A stretch of DNA of 64,000 bases, taken from positions 193,065-257,064 of the forward strand of contig NZ_KE383905.1 of the NCBI RefSeq assembly GCF_000422685.1. The letters run 5' to 3'. How positions within the stretch are numbered: position 1 is the first letter of the stretch; the number at the start of each line of letters is the position of its first letter. This DNA comes from Flavobacterium gelidilacus DSM 15343. Lineage in GTDB: Bacteria > Bacteroidota > Bacteroidia > Flavobacteriales > Flavobacteriaceae. A model generated the notes under the pieces. The model was not told the origin of the DNA and did not search any database. It saw nothing but the letters and a program-made list of their open reading frames with translations. Position numbers and translations under genes: made by a program. This document shows, piece by piece, positions 8,943-18,348 of the stretch.

Positions 8943-10391
8943 CTACATAAACTCACTATACCCAACTGCATCACCTTTTAAAGTAGCGCCAGTACAATCT
9001 TTAATTTTTACAAGAACAAATTCTCCAACTTTATAATTTTCTTTTGGAAAAACAGTCACCATGTTTTCAGAGTTTTTTCCACTCCATTCTTGGTCTGATT
9101 TTTTGGATGCTTTTTCAATCAGAACTTCGACAATTTCTCCTACGAATCGTTTTGTTCTTGTTTCACTAATTTTTTGTTGTAAATCAACTATTTCTTGTAA
9201 TCTTCTTTTCTTAACTTCTTCAGGAACATCATCTTCTAGTTTTCTTGCAGCAAGTGTTCCTGGTCTTTCAGAATAAGAAAACATATAACCAAAATCATAT
9301 TGAACATATTCCATTAAGCTTAAAGTATCTTTATGATCTTCTTCAGTTTCTGTTGGGAAACCAGCGATTAAATCTTGAGAAATTGTTACGTTTGGAATGA
9401 TAGCTTTTATTTTATCAACCAATGTCATGTATTCTTCACGCGTATGTTGACGGTTCATTTCTTTTAATATTCGAGTGCTTCCACTTTGAACTGGTAAATG
9501 AACATAATTACAAACATTATGATGATTAGCTATTACATGTAAAACCTCTTCGTGCATGTCTTGTGGGTTAGATGTAGAAAATCTAAAGCGCATTTTCGGA
9601 AATGCAATAGCACACATTTCAAGCAATTGAGCAAAGTCAACCGAAGTTGCTTTTTCCATTTCAGATGCTTTTACAAAATCTTTCTTCAAGCCTCCACCAT
9701 ACCATAAATAACTATCCACATTTTGACCTAAAAGACAAACTTCTTTAAAGCCTTTATCCCATAAATCTTGAATTTCATGAATAATACTTTGTGGTTCTCT
9801 ACTGCGTTCTCTTCCTCTTGTGAAAGGGACAACACAAAAGGTGCACATATTATCACAACCACGAGTGATTGAAACAAATGCAGTTACACCATTGCTGTTT
9901 AATCTAACGGGAGAAATATCTCCGTAAGTTTCTTCCTTTGATAATATAACATTTATGGCATCTCGACCATCTTCAACTTCTGCTAATAAATTTGGTAAAT
10001 CTTTGTAAGCATCTGGTCCAACCACTAAATCAACAATTTTTTCTTGTTCTAAAAATTGTTCTTTTAATCGTTCAGCCATACAACCTAGTACTCCAACTTT
10101 CATTTTTGGATTTACATCACGTTTTACTGCGTTATATTTTTCTAAACGTTTTCTAATTGTTTGTTCCGCTTTATCTCTAATTGAACATGTGTTCACAAGT
10201 ACTAAATCTGCTTCTTCCAGAACTTGAGTTGTATCGTAGCCTTGTTCATTAAGAATTGAAGCTACAATTTCACTGTCTGAAAAATTCATAGCACATCCAT
10301 AACTTTCAATAAAAAGTTTTTTTGAATTTCCTTCTTTTTTATCAATTATCAAGTTAGTTCCTTGCTTGCTTTCGTCTATAACTTTTTCCAT
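8943..10391 (-). CDS. miaB: tRNA-2-methylthio-N6-dimethylallyladenosine synthase MiaB
   Basis: The 482-residue radical SAM methylthiotransferase adds the 2-methylthio group to i6A37 of tRNA. The N-terminal domain has the cluster cysteines C33, C69 and C104 (SYGCAMNFSDSE, LVNTCSIRDKAEQ, VGVLGCMAE). The radical SAM domain has C179-x3-C183-x2-C186 (TRGCDNMCTFC), and a TRAM domain closes the protein. The frame stays open to 10550, but the upstream part covers a promoter and a repeat element, so the ATG at 10391 is taken. It leads the minus-strand series towards secG. Confidence 0.97.
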   Translation of the reverse strand: MEKVIDESKQGTNLIIDKKEGNSKKLFIESYGCAMNFSDSEIVASILNEQGYDTTQVLEEADLVLVNTCSIRDKAEQTIRKRLEKYNAVKRDVNPKMKVGVLGCMAERLKEQFLEQEKIVDLVVGPDAYKDLPNLLAEVEDGRDAINVILSKEETYGDISPVRLNSNGVTAFVSITRGCDNMCTFCVVPFTRGRERSREPQSIIHEIQDLWDKGFKEVCLLGQNVDSYLWYGGGLKKDFVKASEMEKATSVDFAQLLEMCAIAFPKMRFRFSTSNPQDMHEEVLHVIANHHNVCNYVHLPVQSGSTRILKEMNRQHTREEYMTLVDKIKAIIPNVTISQDLIAGFPTETEEDHKDTLSLMEYVQYDFGYMFSYSERPGTLAARKLEDDVPEEVKKRRLQEIVDLQQKISETRTKRFVGEIVEVLIEKASKKSDQEWSGKNSENMVTVFPKENYKVGEFVLVKIKDCTGATLKGDAVGYSEFM

Positions 10392-10420
10392 AAAATCATT
10401 TTCCTTATTATATAGGAAGG

Positions 10421-10452
10421 CAAAGATAATACTAAAAAATAAAATATGACAA
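10421..10452 (-). promoter_or_regulatory. Bacteroidetes-type promoter of miaB
   Basis: On the minus strand TTG (10450-10452) is followed after 21 bases by TATCTTTG (10421-10428), a perfect TAnnTTTG -7 element. Transcription would start about 20 bases before the miaB ATG. Confidence 0.65.
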
Positions 10453-10486
10453 GTTGACAGATTTAGTTTAACACTTTTTTTGTTTT

Positions 10487-10566
10487 GGGCGTGCCCTTTC
10501 AGGTCAGGCTTTCCGTTCCCGCTTCCCGATAAAAATCGGGAGAGCTCCACTACAATCCTTCACGCA
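10487..10566. repeat. Intergenic hairpin element with GGGCGTGCCC end
   Basis: The roughly 80-base element starts with the palindrome GGGCGTGCCC, continues with CAGGCTTTCCGTTCCCGCTT, has a central stem TCCCGAT-AAAA-ATCGGGA, and ends with CACTACAATCCTTCACGC. The left CTTTCCGTTCC block and the right ATC block are shared with elements at 47776, 53363, 57405 and 63646. The GC-rich sequence stands out from the AT-rich surroundings. Confidence 0.65.
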
Positions 10567-10802
10567 GTATCAATATCAATTTCAAAAATCAATTTCAATT
10601 AAAGAAATCAATAATTACAATTTGTATTTAATAATTTGTGAAAATTTGTAAAATCTGTGCGAAAATCAATTTCAAACATTAACAAAGTAAAATTATTTCA
10701 ATTTCTTAAATCTGAGTATTAAAAATCAACTTTGTATCCTTACATTTTTATCACAAATAAATAAAAAAAATCCTCAAAACATCAAAATTTAAAAAAAACA
10801 CA
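10567..10802. other. Non-coding AT-rich stretch upstream of topA
   Basis: No coding frame or RNA gene is recognisable. The sequence repeats loose units such as ATCAATTTCAA and AAATTTGTAAAATCTGTG, some of which resemble the 38-base spacer repeats found in the paa block. It separates the divergent miaB and topA promoters. Confidence 0.5.
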
Positions 10803-10810
10803 TACTTTTG
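10803..10810 (+). promoter_or_regulatory. -7 element of the topA promoter
   Basis: TACTTTTG matches TAnnTTTG and lies 19 bases before the topA start codon. No TTG is seen at the expected -33 position. Confidence 0.5.
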
Positions 10811-10829
10811 CGACAAATAAAAAATCAGA

Positions 10830-13337
10830 ATGGCAAAGAATTTAGTAATCGTTGAGTCACCTGCAAAGGCAAAAACAATCGAGAAATTTCTAGGGAAAGA
10901 TTTTCAAGTGGAATCAAGTTATGGGCATATTGCCGACTTGCCATCAAAGGAAATAGGAGTAGATGTAGAGAATGGTTTTAAACCAAAATATGAAGTTTCT
11001 TCCGATAAAAAAGCCCTTGTAAGTAAACTAAAAACACTTGCTAAAAATGCCGACATGGTTTGGTTGGCTTCCGATGAAGACCGAGAAGGAGAAGCTATTT
11101 CTTGGCATTTGTCAGAAGAATTAAAGTTAGATAAAAGCAAAACAAAACGTATTGTTTTTCATGAAATTACAAAAACTGCTATTCTAAAAGCTATTGAAAA
11201 TCCAAGAGATATTAATTATGACTTGGTAAATGCACAACAAGCACGTAGGGTTTTAGATAGATTAGTTGGGTATGAACTTTCACCAGTGCTTTGGAAAAAA
11301 GTAAAAGGAGGTTTGTCTGCTGGTCGTGTACAATCTGTTTCTGTTCGATTAATAGTAGAACGTGAAAGAGAAATACAAGAATTTAATTCAGTTGGAACCT
11401 ATAGTATAACAGCAGAATTCAATACAGAAGCTGGAAAAAGTTTTAAAGCTAAATTGCCTAAAAACTTCAATACAAAACAAGAAGCAGAAGATTTTTTAAA
11501 GAAAAATATTGGTACAAATTTCAAAGTCGCAGATTTAGAAACTAAACCAACAAAGAAAACTCCAGCTGCACCTTTCACAACTTCGACTTTGCAACAAGAG
11601 GCTGCTCGTAAATTATATTTACCTGTTGGAATCACAATGCAAATTGCTCAACGTTTATATGAAGCCGGTTTAATTACTTATATGAGAACTGACAGTGTTA
11701 ATCTTTCACAAGATGCTATGAAAGCGGCAGAAGATGAAATTACACGTTCTTATGGTAAAGAATTTAGTAAGCCAAGAAGTTTTACTAATAAAAGTAAAGG
11801 AGCACAAGAAGCTCACGAGGCAATTCGTCCAACGGATATGTCACAACATACTGTAAATGTAGAAAGAGATCAAGCTAGATTATACGATTTAATTTGGAAA
11901 AGAACTTTAGCTTCACAGATGAGTGATGCGCAATTAGAGCGTACAAATGTAAAAATTGAAGCAAATAACCATAATGAAACTTTTACTGCAAGTGGAGAAG
12001 TTATCAAATTCGAAGGATTTCTAAAAGTGTATTTAGAAGGAAATGACGATGATGATGAAGAACAAGATGGATTGCTTCCTGCAATGAAAGTAAATGAAAA
12101 ACTTACAAATTCTTATATTCAAGCTACAGAGCGTTTTTCTCGTCCACCTGCAAGATATACAGAAGCATCATTGGTTAAGAAATTAGAAGAATTAGGAATC
12201 GGACGTCCTTCTACATATGCACCAACTATTTCAACAATTATCAACAGAAATTATGTTGAGAAAGGAAGTTCAGAAGGAGCAGAAAGAAAATATACGCAAT
12301 TTACTTTATTAAGTAACGAAGTTAAATCAAAAGTACTTACAGAAACGACAGGTTCTGACAAAGGAAAAATGGTTCCAACTGATATTGGTACAATTGTAAA
12401 TGACTTCTTGGTTAAAAATTTCTCAACTATTTTAGATTATAACTTTACAGCAAAAGTAGAGCAAGATTTTGACGAAATTGCTGAAGGAAATATCGATTGG
12501 ACAAACATGATGAATGAATTTTATTCGAAATTCCATCCAAATGTTGTTGATGTTGAGGAAAATGCAGATAGAGAAAGTGGAGAACGAATTTTAGGAACTG
12601 ATCCAAAAACAGGAAAACCAATTTCTGTTCGTTTAGGAAAATTTGGTCCAATGGCTCAAATTGGAGATGCAGAAGATGAAGAAAAACAATTCGCAAGTTT
12701 AAGTCCAGATCAAAATATCGGAACCATAAATTTAGAAGATGCTTTAAAATTATTTTTATTGCCTAAAAATTTAGGAACTTATAAAGATGAAGAAGTAGAA
12801 GTTAACAATGGCCGCTATGGTCCTTATGTTCGATTTGGAACAATGTTTGTTTCCCTGCCAAAAGGAGAAGATCCCTTAGATGTTACGTTCGATAGGGCAA
12901 AAGAATTAATTGCTGAAAAAGAAGAAGCTGATGCTCCAGTTGGGACATATGATGCATTGCCTATTCAAAAAGGTGTTGGTCGTTTTGGTCCTTTTATCAA
13001 ATGGAATGGATTGTTTATAAATGTGAACAAAAAATATAATTTTGATAAATTATCGCAATCAGACATGAATGAATTGATAAAAGATAAAATTCAAAAAGAG
13101 ATTGATAAGATAATTCACGATTGGAAAGAAGAAGGAATTCGTGTGGAAAAAGCAAGATGGGGTAGAAGTGTTATCTTGAAAGGGAAAGTTAAAATTGAAC
13201 TAAGTAAGGATATTGATGCAGCTGCCATGACTTTGGAAGAAGTTAAAGATATGATTGAAAAGAAAGCTCCTGCAAAGAAAAAAGCTCCTGCTAAAAAGAA
13301 AGCACCTGCTAAAAAAACTACCGCAAAAAAGAAATAA
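10830..13337 (+). CDS. topA: DNA topoisomerase I
   Basis: The 835-residue type IA topoisomerase relaxes negative supercoils. The Toprim domain starts at MAKNLVIVESPAKAKTIEKF and holds the acidic cluster SDEDREGE at 81-88. The catalytic Tyr is Y284 in GLITYMRTDSV. C-terminal topoisomerase repeats with RFGPF/RYGPY-type motifs (about 590-760) replace the zinc fingers of the E. coli enzyme. The protein ends in a Lys-Ala-Pro tail built of repeated APAKKK units (about 811-835), probably a non-specific DNA-binding tail. It stops 3 bases before the next gene. Confidence 0.98.
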   Translation: MAKNLVIVESPAKAKTIEKFLGKDFQVESSYGHIADLPSKEIGVDVENGFKPKYEVSSDKKALVSKLKTLAKNADMVWLASDEDREGEAISWHLSEELKLDKSKTKRIVFHEITKTAILKAIENPRDINYDLVNAQQARRVLDRLVGYELSPVLWKKVKGGLSAGRVQSVSVRLIVEREREIQEFNSVGTYSITAEFNTEAGKSFKAKLPKNFNTKQEAEDFLKKNIGTNFKVADLETKPTKKTPAAPFTTSTLQQEAARKLYLPVGITMQIAQRLYEAGLITYMRTDSVNLSQDAMKAAEDEITRSYGKEFSKPRSFTNKSKGAQEAHEAIRPTDMSQHTVNVERDQARLYDLIWKRTLASQMSDAQLERTNVKIEANNHNETFTASGEVIKFEGFLKVYLEGNDDDDEEQDGLLPAMKVNEKLTNSYIQATERFSRPPARYTEASLVKKLEELGIGRPSTYAPTISTIINRNYVEKGSSEGAERKYTQFTLLSNEVKSKVLTETTGSDKGKMVPTDIGTIVNDFLVKNFSTILDYNFTAKVEQDFDEIAEGNIDWTNMMNEFYSKFHPNVVDVEENADRESGERILGTDPKTGKPISVRLGKFGPMAQIGDAEDEEKQFASLSPDQNIGTINLEDALKLFLLPKNLGTYKDEEVEVNNGRYGPYVRFGTMFVSLPKGEDPLDVTFDRAKELIAEKEEADAPVGTYDALPIQKGVGRFGPFIKWNGLFINVNKKYNFDKLSQSDMNELIKDKIQKEIDKIIHDWKEEGIRVEKARWGRSVILKGKVKIELSKDIDAAAMTLEEVKDMIEKKAPAKKKAPAKKKAPAKKTTAKKK

Positions 13338-13340
13338 TAT

Positions 13341-14489
13341 ATGATGTTTGATTTTTTACAACCTTTATCAGACGATTTAGTTATAGATATTCATAGAGTG
13401 TCTAATCAGGCATTAGGTAAAAAAGTTATTTTAAACACAAATCAAGAAACGCCTATATTAAAAGAAGATTCAATTGCATTTATTGGTGTTTTAGATAATA
13501 GAGGGTCTAATTCTATATCTAACTTAGAAGATTTAAATGAAGTTAGGTTGCAATTTTATAATTTGTTTCCTGGAAATTGGAACGCGAATATATATGATTT
13601 AGGTGATGTTTTGGCGGGAAGTACAGTTGAAGATACTTACTATGTTGTAAAAATAATTTGTGCTGAATTAATTAAAAAAAGAATCATACCAGTTATAATT
13701 GGAGGTAGTCAAGATATATCTTATGCCATGTATAGGGCATATGACAATCTAGATCAAATGGTAAATCTTGTTGCTGTTGATAGTAAATTTGATTTCGAAA
13801 ACATTCAAAATAAAGGTTTAGCTGATTCTTATTTGTCGAAAATGATAGTTGATGAGCCTAATAACCTATTTAATTATTGTAATATCGGTTATCAAACCTA
13901 TTATAATTCGCAAGAAGAAATAGATTTAATTGAAAAATTATATTTTGATGCTTACAGATTAGGAGAGGTTTCTCATAATACAACTATCGCAGAACCAGTG
14001 TTTAGGGACGCTGATGTTGTTAGTATTGATATGATGTCTGTTAAGTCTAGTGATTCAGGAAATAAAAATCCTTTTGTTCCAAACGGTTTTAATGGAAAAG
14101 AAATATGTATATTAGCAAGATATTCTGGAATTAGTGATAAGATTTCATCTTTTGGTATATTTAACCATAATAATACAAAAGAAGAATCCGTTTTGATTTC
14201 ACAAATAATGTGGTATTTTGTAGAAGGTTATCATTACAGGTCTAAAGAATACCCAATAGGAACAAGAGAAAATTTTATAAAATATATTGTTCCAGTTGAA
14301 GAAGAAGATCTTATTTTTTATAAAAGTAATTATTCGGAGAGATGGTGGATTGAAATTCCATACACCGATTCGAACAATAAATTAAAGAGAAATACGTTAT
14401 TACCATGTTCATACGAGGATTATATTCTTGCCACACAGCAAGAGATTCCAAATAGATGGTGGAAAGCGCAAAGAAAAAATTGTATTTAA
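13341..14489 (+). CDS. Arginase-fold (formimidoylglutamase-like) protein with degenerate metal site
   Basis: The 382-residue protein has the layout of the ureohydrolase family. However, the metal-binding motifs are changed: GGDHS reads GGSQD (in VIIGGSQDISYAM), DAHxD reads DSKFD, and SxDxDxxDP reads SIDMMSVKSSDSG. Several Asp/His ligands are therefore missing and ordinary Mn-dependent hydrolysis of formimidoylglutamate is doubtful. No hut gene is nearby. It starts 3 bases after topA (ATGATG, either Met possible) and lies directly upstream of gldKLMN. A structural or regulatory role is possible; this is inference. Confidence 0.75.
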   Translation: MMFDFLQPLSDDLVIDIHRVSNQALGKKVILNTNQETPILKEDSIAFIGVLDNRGSNSISNLEDLNEVRLQFYNLFPGNWNANIYDLGDVLAGSTVEDTYYVVKIICAELIKKRIIPVIIGGSQDISYAMYRAYDNLDQMVNLVAVDSKFDFENIQNKGLADSYLSKMIVDEPNNLFNYCNIGYQTYYNSQEEIDLIEKLYFDAYRLGEVSHNTTIAEPVFRDADVVSIDMMSVKSSDSGNKNPFVPNGFNGKEICILARYSGISDKISSFGIFNHNNTKEESVLISQIMWYFVEGYHYRSKEYPIGTRENFIKYIVPVEEEDLIFYKSNYSERWWIEIPYTDSNNKLKRNTLLPCSYEDYILATQQEIPNRWWKAQRKNCI

Positions 14490-14570
14490 TACAATAATTA
14501 TTCAATAATAGCGTTAATTGACAATAAATGATGTGTTTTAAAGAAATTTTGTGATTTTTTTAATAAAGTA

Positions 14571-14601
14571 TTGTTTTTGTCAAATAAAATAAATAGGTTT
14601 A
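14571..14601 (+). promoter_or_regulatory. Promoter of the gldKLMN operon
   Basis: TTG (14571-14573) is followed after 20 bases by TAGGTTTA (14594-14601), which matches TAnnTTTG except for the last base. It lies 38 bases before the gldK start, in the 150-base gap after the arginase-fold gene. Confidence 0.5.
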
Positions 14602-14639
14602 CGCCCTGAAAAAATTAAAAATTTTAACCCAAATTTAAT

Positions 14640-15998
14640 ATGAAGAAGTTCATAGTATTTTCGTTGTTTGTTTCAATCCTTGCAAGTTGTGGAGGAAGTG
14701 ACAAAGGAGAACTTGTAGGAGTTAAAGGAAAAAAATGGCATCCTGAAAAGCCATATGGTATGACATTAGTTCCTGGTGGAGCATTTATCATGGGTAAATC
14801 CGATGATGATCCTGCTAACATGCAAGATGCGCCAACTAAAACTGTAACAGTACGTTCTTTCTACATGGATGAAACAGAGATTACAAACTCAGAATACCGT
14901 CAATTTATCGAATGGGTAAAGGATTCAACTATAAGAACAAGATTGGCAATATTAGCAGACGAGATGGGTCAAGCACCTGGAAGTGGCGGTATTGGTGAAT
15001 TTGCTTTTAATGATGCTGATCCAGCAAATATGTCGCCTTACGACAAGTATATGTATGAAAACTATTACAGTATTGGTACGAATGATGACCCATTTGCAGG
15101 TAGAAAGTTAAATAAAAAAGCTAAGTTAATTCAAGACCCACAAAGATACCCAGATGAGTATTATGTTGAGGTTATGGATTCAATGTATTTGCCAGCTGCA
15201 GAGTCTTACAATGGTTTAAGAACTATGGATGTTGCTAAATTGAAATTTAGATATACAGAAGTTGACTTAAATGAAGCGGTAAAACAAAAAGGAAGAAAAT
15301 CGTTTTTGAAGAAAACAGAACCAGTTGAAATTTATCCTGATACAACTGTTTGGATTAAAGATTTTGCTTATTCTTACAATGAGCCAATGCATAATGATTA
15401 TTTCTGGCACCAAGCTTACAGTGATTATCCAGTAGTAGGAGTAACTTGGAAGCAAGCGAAAGCATTTTGTGCTTGGAGAACTTTAAAAAAGAATTCTTAT
15501 ATCAAATCAAAAAAAGGTAGAGATTTAATAAATCAATTTAGATTGCCAATTGAAGCAGAGTGGGAATATGCTGCTCGTGGAGGTATAGAATCTGCAACTT
15601 TTCCTTGGGGAGGTCCTTATGCTCATAGCGATAGAGGATGTTTCTTAGCTAACTTTAAACCAAATAGAGGTGATTATGCTGCTGACGGTGCTTTGTATAC
15701 TGTTGAAGCTAAATCAATGGAGGCTAATAACTTCAACTTGTATAATATGGCTGGAAACGTTTCTGAATGGACAGAGACTTCTTACGATCCAGGTGCTTAT
15801 GAGTTTGTTTCTACTATGAATCCAAATGTTTCAGATAGAAAAAACCAACGTAAAGTTATTCGTGGTGGTTCGTGGAAAGATGTTGCTTACAACTTGCAAA
15901 ATGCAACACGTGACTTCGAATATGCAGATTCTGCAAGAAGTTATATCGGTTTCAGAACTGTACAAGATTATATGGGAACTAAAGTTACAGGTCAATAA
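14640..15998 (+). CDS. gldK: Gliding motility / T9SS lipoprotein GldK
   Basis: The 452-residue lipoprotein has the lipobox LASC with the acylated Cys at 17. The rest is a formylglycine-generating-enzyme (FGE-sulfatase) fold: GMTLVPGGAFIMGKS, the EAEWEYAARGG motif, NMAGNVSEWTE and VIRGGSWKD. GldK forms, with GldN, the periplasmic ring of the type IX secretion system below the outer membrane. It is the first gene of gldK-L-M-N in the usual order. No defect is visible. Confidence 0.97.
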   Translation: MKKFIVFSLFVSILASCGGSDKGELVGVKGKKWHPEKPYGMTLVPGGAFIMGKSDDDPANMQDAPTKTVTVRSFYMDETEITNSEYRQFIEWVKDSTIRTRLAILADEMGQAPGSGGIGEFAFNDADPANMSPYDKYMYENYYSIGTNDDPFAGRKLNKKAKLIQDPQRYPDEYYVEVMDSMYLPAAESYNGLRTMDVAKLKFRYTEVDLNEAVKQKGRKSFLKKTEPVEIYPDTTVWIKDFAYSYNEPMHNDYFWHQAYSDYPVVGVTWKQAKAFCAWRTLKKNSYIKSKKGRDLINQFRLPIEAEWEYAARGGIESATFPWGGPYAHSDRGCFLANFKPNRGDYAADGALYTVEAKSMEANNFNLYNMAGNVSEWTETSYDPGAYEFVSTMNPNVSDRKNQRKVIRGGSWKDVAYNLQNATRDFEYADSARSYIGFRTVQDYMGTKVTGQ

Positions 15999-16068
15999 GA
16001 ATATTAATCAAACTATATATTAAACTAAACTAAATTAACAAAAAAACTTAACTAAATTTAAAATTATT

Positions 16069-16716
16069 ATGGCTTTATTATCACCAAAAATCATGAATTT
16101 CGCCTACGGTATGGGTGCTGCGATTGTAATCATTGGAGCGTTATTCAAAATTGCTCACTTTGAAATTGGACCACTTACAGGAACTGTAATGTTAACAATA
16201 GGATTGGTTACAGAAGCGGCAATTTTTGCACTATCTGCTTTTGAAACACCACCACAAGAACTTGATTGGTCTTTAGTTTATCCAGAATTAGCAGGAGGAC
16301 AAGTTTCTTCTAAAAAAGCAAAACAAGAAAATCCAGCAGAAGCTCAAGGATTGTTATCTCAAAAATTAGACTCTATGTTAAAAGATGCTAAAATTGATGG
16401 TGAATTAATGTCTAGCTTAACAAATAGTATTAAAAATTTCGAAGGAGCAGCAAAAAATATTGCACCAACTGTAGATTCAATAGCATCTCAAAAGAAATAT
16501 AGCGAAGAAATGTCTATGGCAGCTTCTCAATTAGAGTCTTTAAATAGTTTATATAGATTACAATTAGAAAGTGCTAACAGAAATGCTGAAGCTAACAAAG
16601 AGATTGCAGATAATGCATCTAAATTAAAAGAGCAAATGCAAAGTATGACTTCTAACATAGCATCATTAAATTCAGTTTATGGTGGAATGTTAACAGCAAT
16701 GAGTAATAGAGGATAA
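16069..16716 (+). CDS. gldL: T9SS inner-membrane motor protein GldL
   Basis: The 215-residue protein has two membrane helices (about 10-30 and 37-58) and a long, mainly helical cytoplasmic part. Glu49 in GLVTEAAIF falls at the membrane position known from the F. johnsoniae motor to be important for proton-driven rotation. GldL pentamers surround a GldM dimer and use the proton gradient to drive secretion and gliding. It starts 70 bases after gldK and is followed by gldM after 56 bases. Confidence 0.97.
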   Translation: MALLSPKIMNFAYGMGAAIVIIGALFKIAHFEIGPLTGTVMLTIGLVTEAAIFALSAFETPPQELDWSLVYPELAGGQVSSKKAKQENPAEAQGLLSQKLDSMLKDAKIDGELMSSLTNSIKNFEGAAKNIAPTVDSIASQKKYSEEMSMAASQLESLNSLYRLQLESANRNAEANKEIADNASKLKEQMQSMTSNIASLNSVYGGMLTAMSNRG

Positions 16717-16772
16717 TTGGTTTTATCAATTAAATAAAATTTATTAATTAAAACTAATTAACACAACACAAA

Positions 16773-18305
16773 ATGGCAGGAGGAAAATTAACCCCTAGAC
16801 AGAAGATGATTAACCTAATGTACTTGGTTTTCATCGCAATGCTAGCAATGAATATGTCAAAAGAAGTGCTTTCAGCATTTGGATTGATGAATGAAAAATT
16901 TGAGGCGGCAAACGCTACTTCAACTAGTACAAATGAACAAATGTTAACGGCTCTTGATGCGAAAGCAGTTGAGGCGAAAGGTGAGTTCGAAAAAGCTGCT
17001 TTAATTGCTCATAAAGTTGAAGCGGCAACTAAAAAATTCAATTCTTTTGTGGCAACATTAAAAGCTGAAGTTTTAGTAGGTGTTGAGCCAGAAGATGGAA
17101 AGTTACCATACGAATCTATGGATAAGGCGGATAACTTAAACAACAGTTGGTTTACAGGTGAAGGGTATACTAAAAGAGGTAATGAAGTTATTGCTGCAAT
17201 TGAAACCTACAAAACAGAAATGAAAGCTGCTTTAGGTTCAGAAAAGAAATTTCAACCTATATTAAATGAAATTACAACTAAATTTGATTTATCTGAAGTA
17301 ACTAATAAAGAAGGTTTAAAAATTAAATATTTAGATTATCACTTTAAAGGTTTTCCTGCTATTGCTTCATTAGCAAAATTATCAGCATGGCAAAATGATT
17401 CAAATAAAGCTGAGTCAGATGTAATAAGTGTTGCTCTTGGTAAAGCTGCTGTACAAGCTGCTTCTTATAGTAATTATCAAGCTATTGTAGTTTTAGATAA
17501 AAATGCTTATTTCCAAGGTGAAAAAGTTACAGGTAAAGTTGTTTTAGGTCGTTATGACGAAAACACTAAACCAGAAAAAGTAACTGGTGCTGTTTTAGAT
17601 CCAGCAACTGGTCAAGCTAAAATTAATTTAACAGCAGGTGCTGTTGGAGAGCAAAAAATTGGTGGTGAGTTTACTTTCATTGAAGATGGTAAAACAATTC
17701 CATTAAAATTTAATGGTACTTATGTTGTAGTTCCACGTCCAAATTCAGCTACTATTTCTGCTGATAAAATGAATGTGGTTTACAGAGGTGTTGAAAACCC
17801 TATTACAGTTACCTTTCCTGGAGTTGCTAGTAGTAATGTTACTGCAAGTGCATCTGGAATGTCAGGTGGAAGTAACGGAAAATACATATTAAGACCAAGT
17901 TCTGGTACTGAAGTTATAATTACAGCTTCAGCTAAGTTACCTGATGGTTCAACAGTTTCAGACAAAAAAGCATTTAGAATTAAAGGTTTACCAAATCCAA
18001 CAGGTAAAATTAGAGGTGAAACTGCTGCTAGTGGACAAACTTCAAATTTAGAAGTGAGTACAGTATCTGCTGAACTTGAAGATTTTGATTTCCCTGTTTC
18101 TGTTAGTGTAACTGAGTTTACTATAAAAGTACCAGGAGAAGCTACTATTAAAGTTAGTGGAAATAGAATGGACGGAAGAGCTAAAGCTGCTATTAGAAAA
18201 GCTAAGCGTGGTGATGTTGTAGTGATTAGTAATATTAAAGCAACATTTACAGGTATTGGTCAAATACCAAAAGCTACATCAACTTGTACATACGAAATAC
18301 AATAA
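16773..18305 (+). CDS. gldM: T9SS motor / periplasmic shaft protein GldM
   Basis: The 510-residue protein starts MAGGKLTPRQKMINLMYLVF, with one membrane helix at about 13-32. Arg9 lies just before the membrane as in the F. johnsoniae protein, where it pairs functionally with GldL. A helical region (about 60-220) is followed by beta-rich periplasmic domains that reach the GldK/GldN ring, ending in the RAKAAIRKAKRGDVVVISNI domain. Length and order are standard for the family. Confidence 0.97.
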   Translation: MAGGKLTPRQKMINLMYLVFIAMLAMNMSKEVLSAFGLMNEKFEAANATSTSTNEQMLTALDAKAVEAKGEFEKAALIAHKVEAATKKFNSFVATLKAEVLVGVEPEDGKLPYESMDKADNLNNSWFTGEGYTKRGNEVIAAIETYKTEMKAALGSEKKFQPILNEITTKFDLSEVTNKEGLKIKYLDYHFKGFPAIASLAKLSAWQNDSNKAESDVISVALGKAAVQAASYSNYQAIVVLDKNAYFQGEKVTGKVVLGRYDENTKPEKVTGAVLDPATGQAKINLTAGAVGEQKIGGEFTFIEDGKTIPLKFNGTYVVVPRPNSATISADKMNVVYRGVENPITVTFPGVASSNVTASASGMSGGSNGKYILRPSSGTEVIITASAKLPDGSTVSDKKAFRIKGLPNPTGKIRGETAASGQTSNLEVSTVSAELEDFDFPVSVSVTEFTIKVPGEATIKVSGNRMDGRAKAAIRKAKRGDVVVISNIKATFTGIGQIPKATSTCTYEIQ

Positions 18306-18348
18306 TTTTACAATATTTGAGTTTTATTAAAAACTAATATTTTATATA

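Noticed and set aside
10392..10550. Upstream extension of miaB by 53 codons
   Set aside because: The extension reads through a perfect promoter element and a GC-rich hairpin repeat and has no similarity to MiaB N-termini; the ATG at 10391 fits.
13261..13337. Lys-Ala-Pro codon repeats at the end of topA as an inserted element
   Set aside because: They are in frame and such basic tails are frequent in topoisomerase I of this group.
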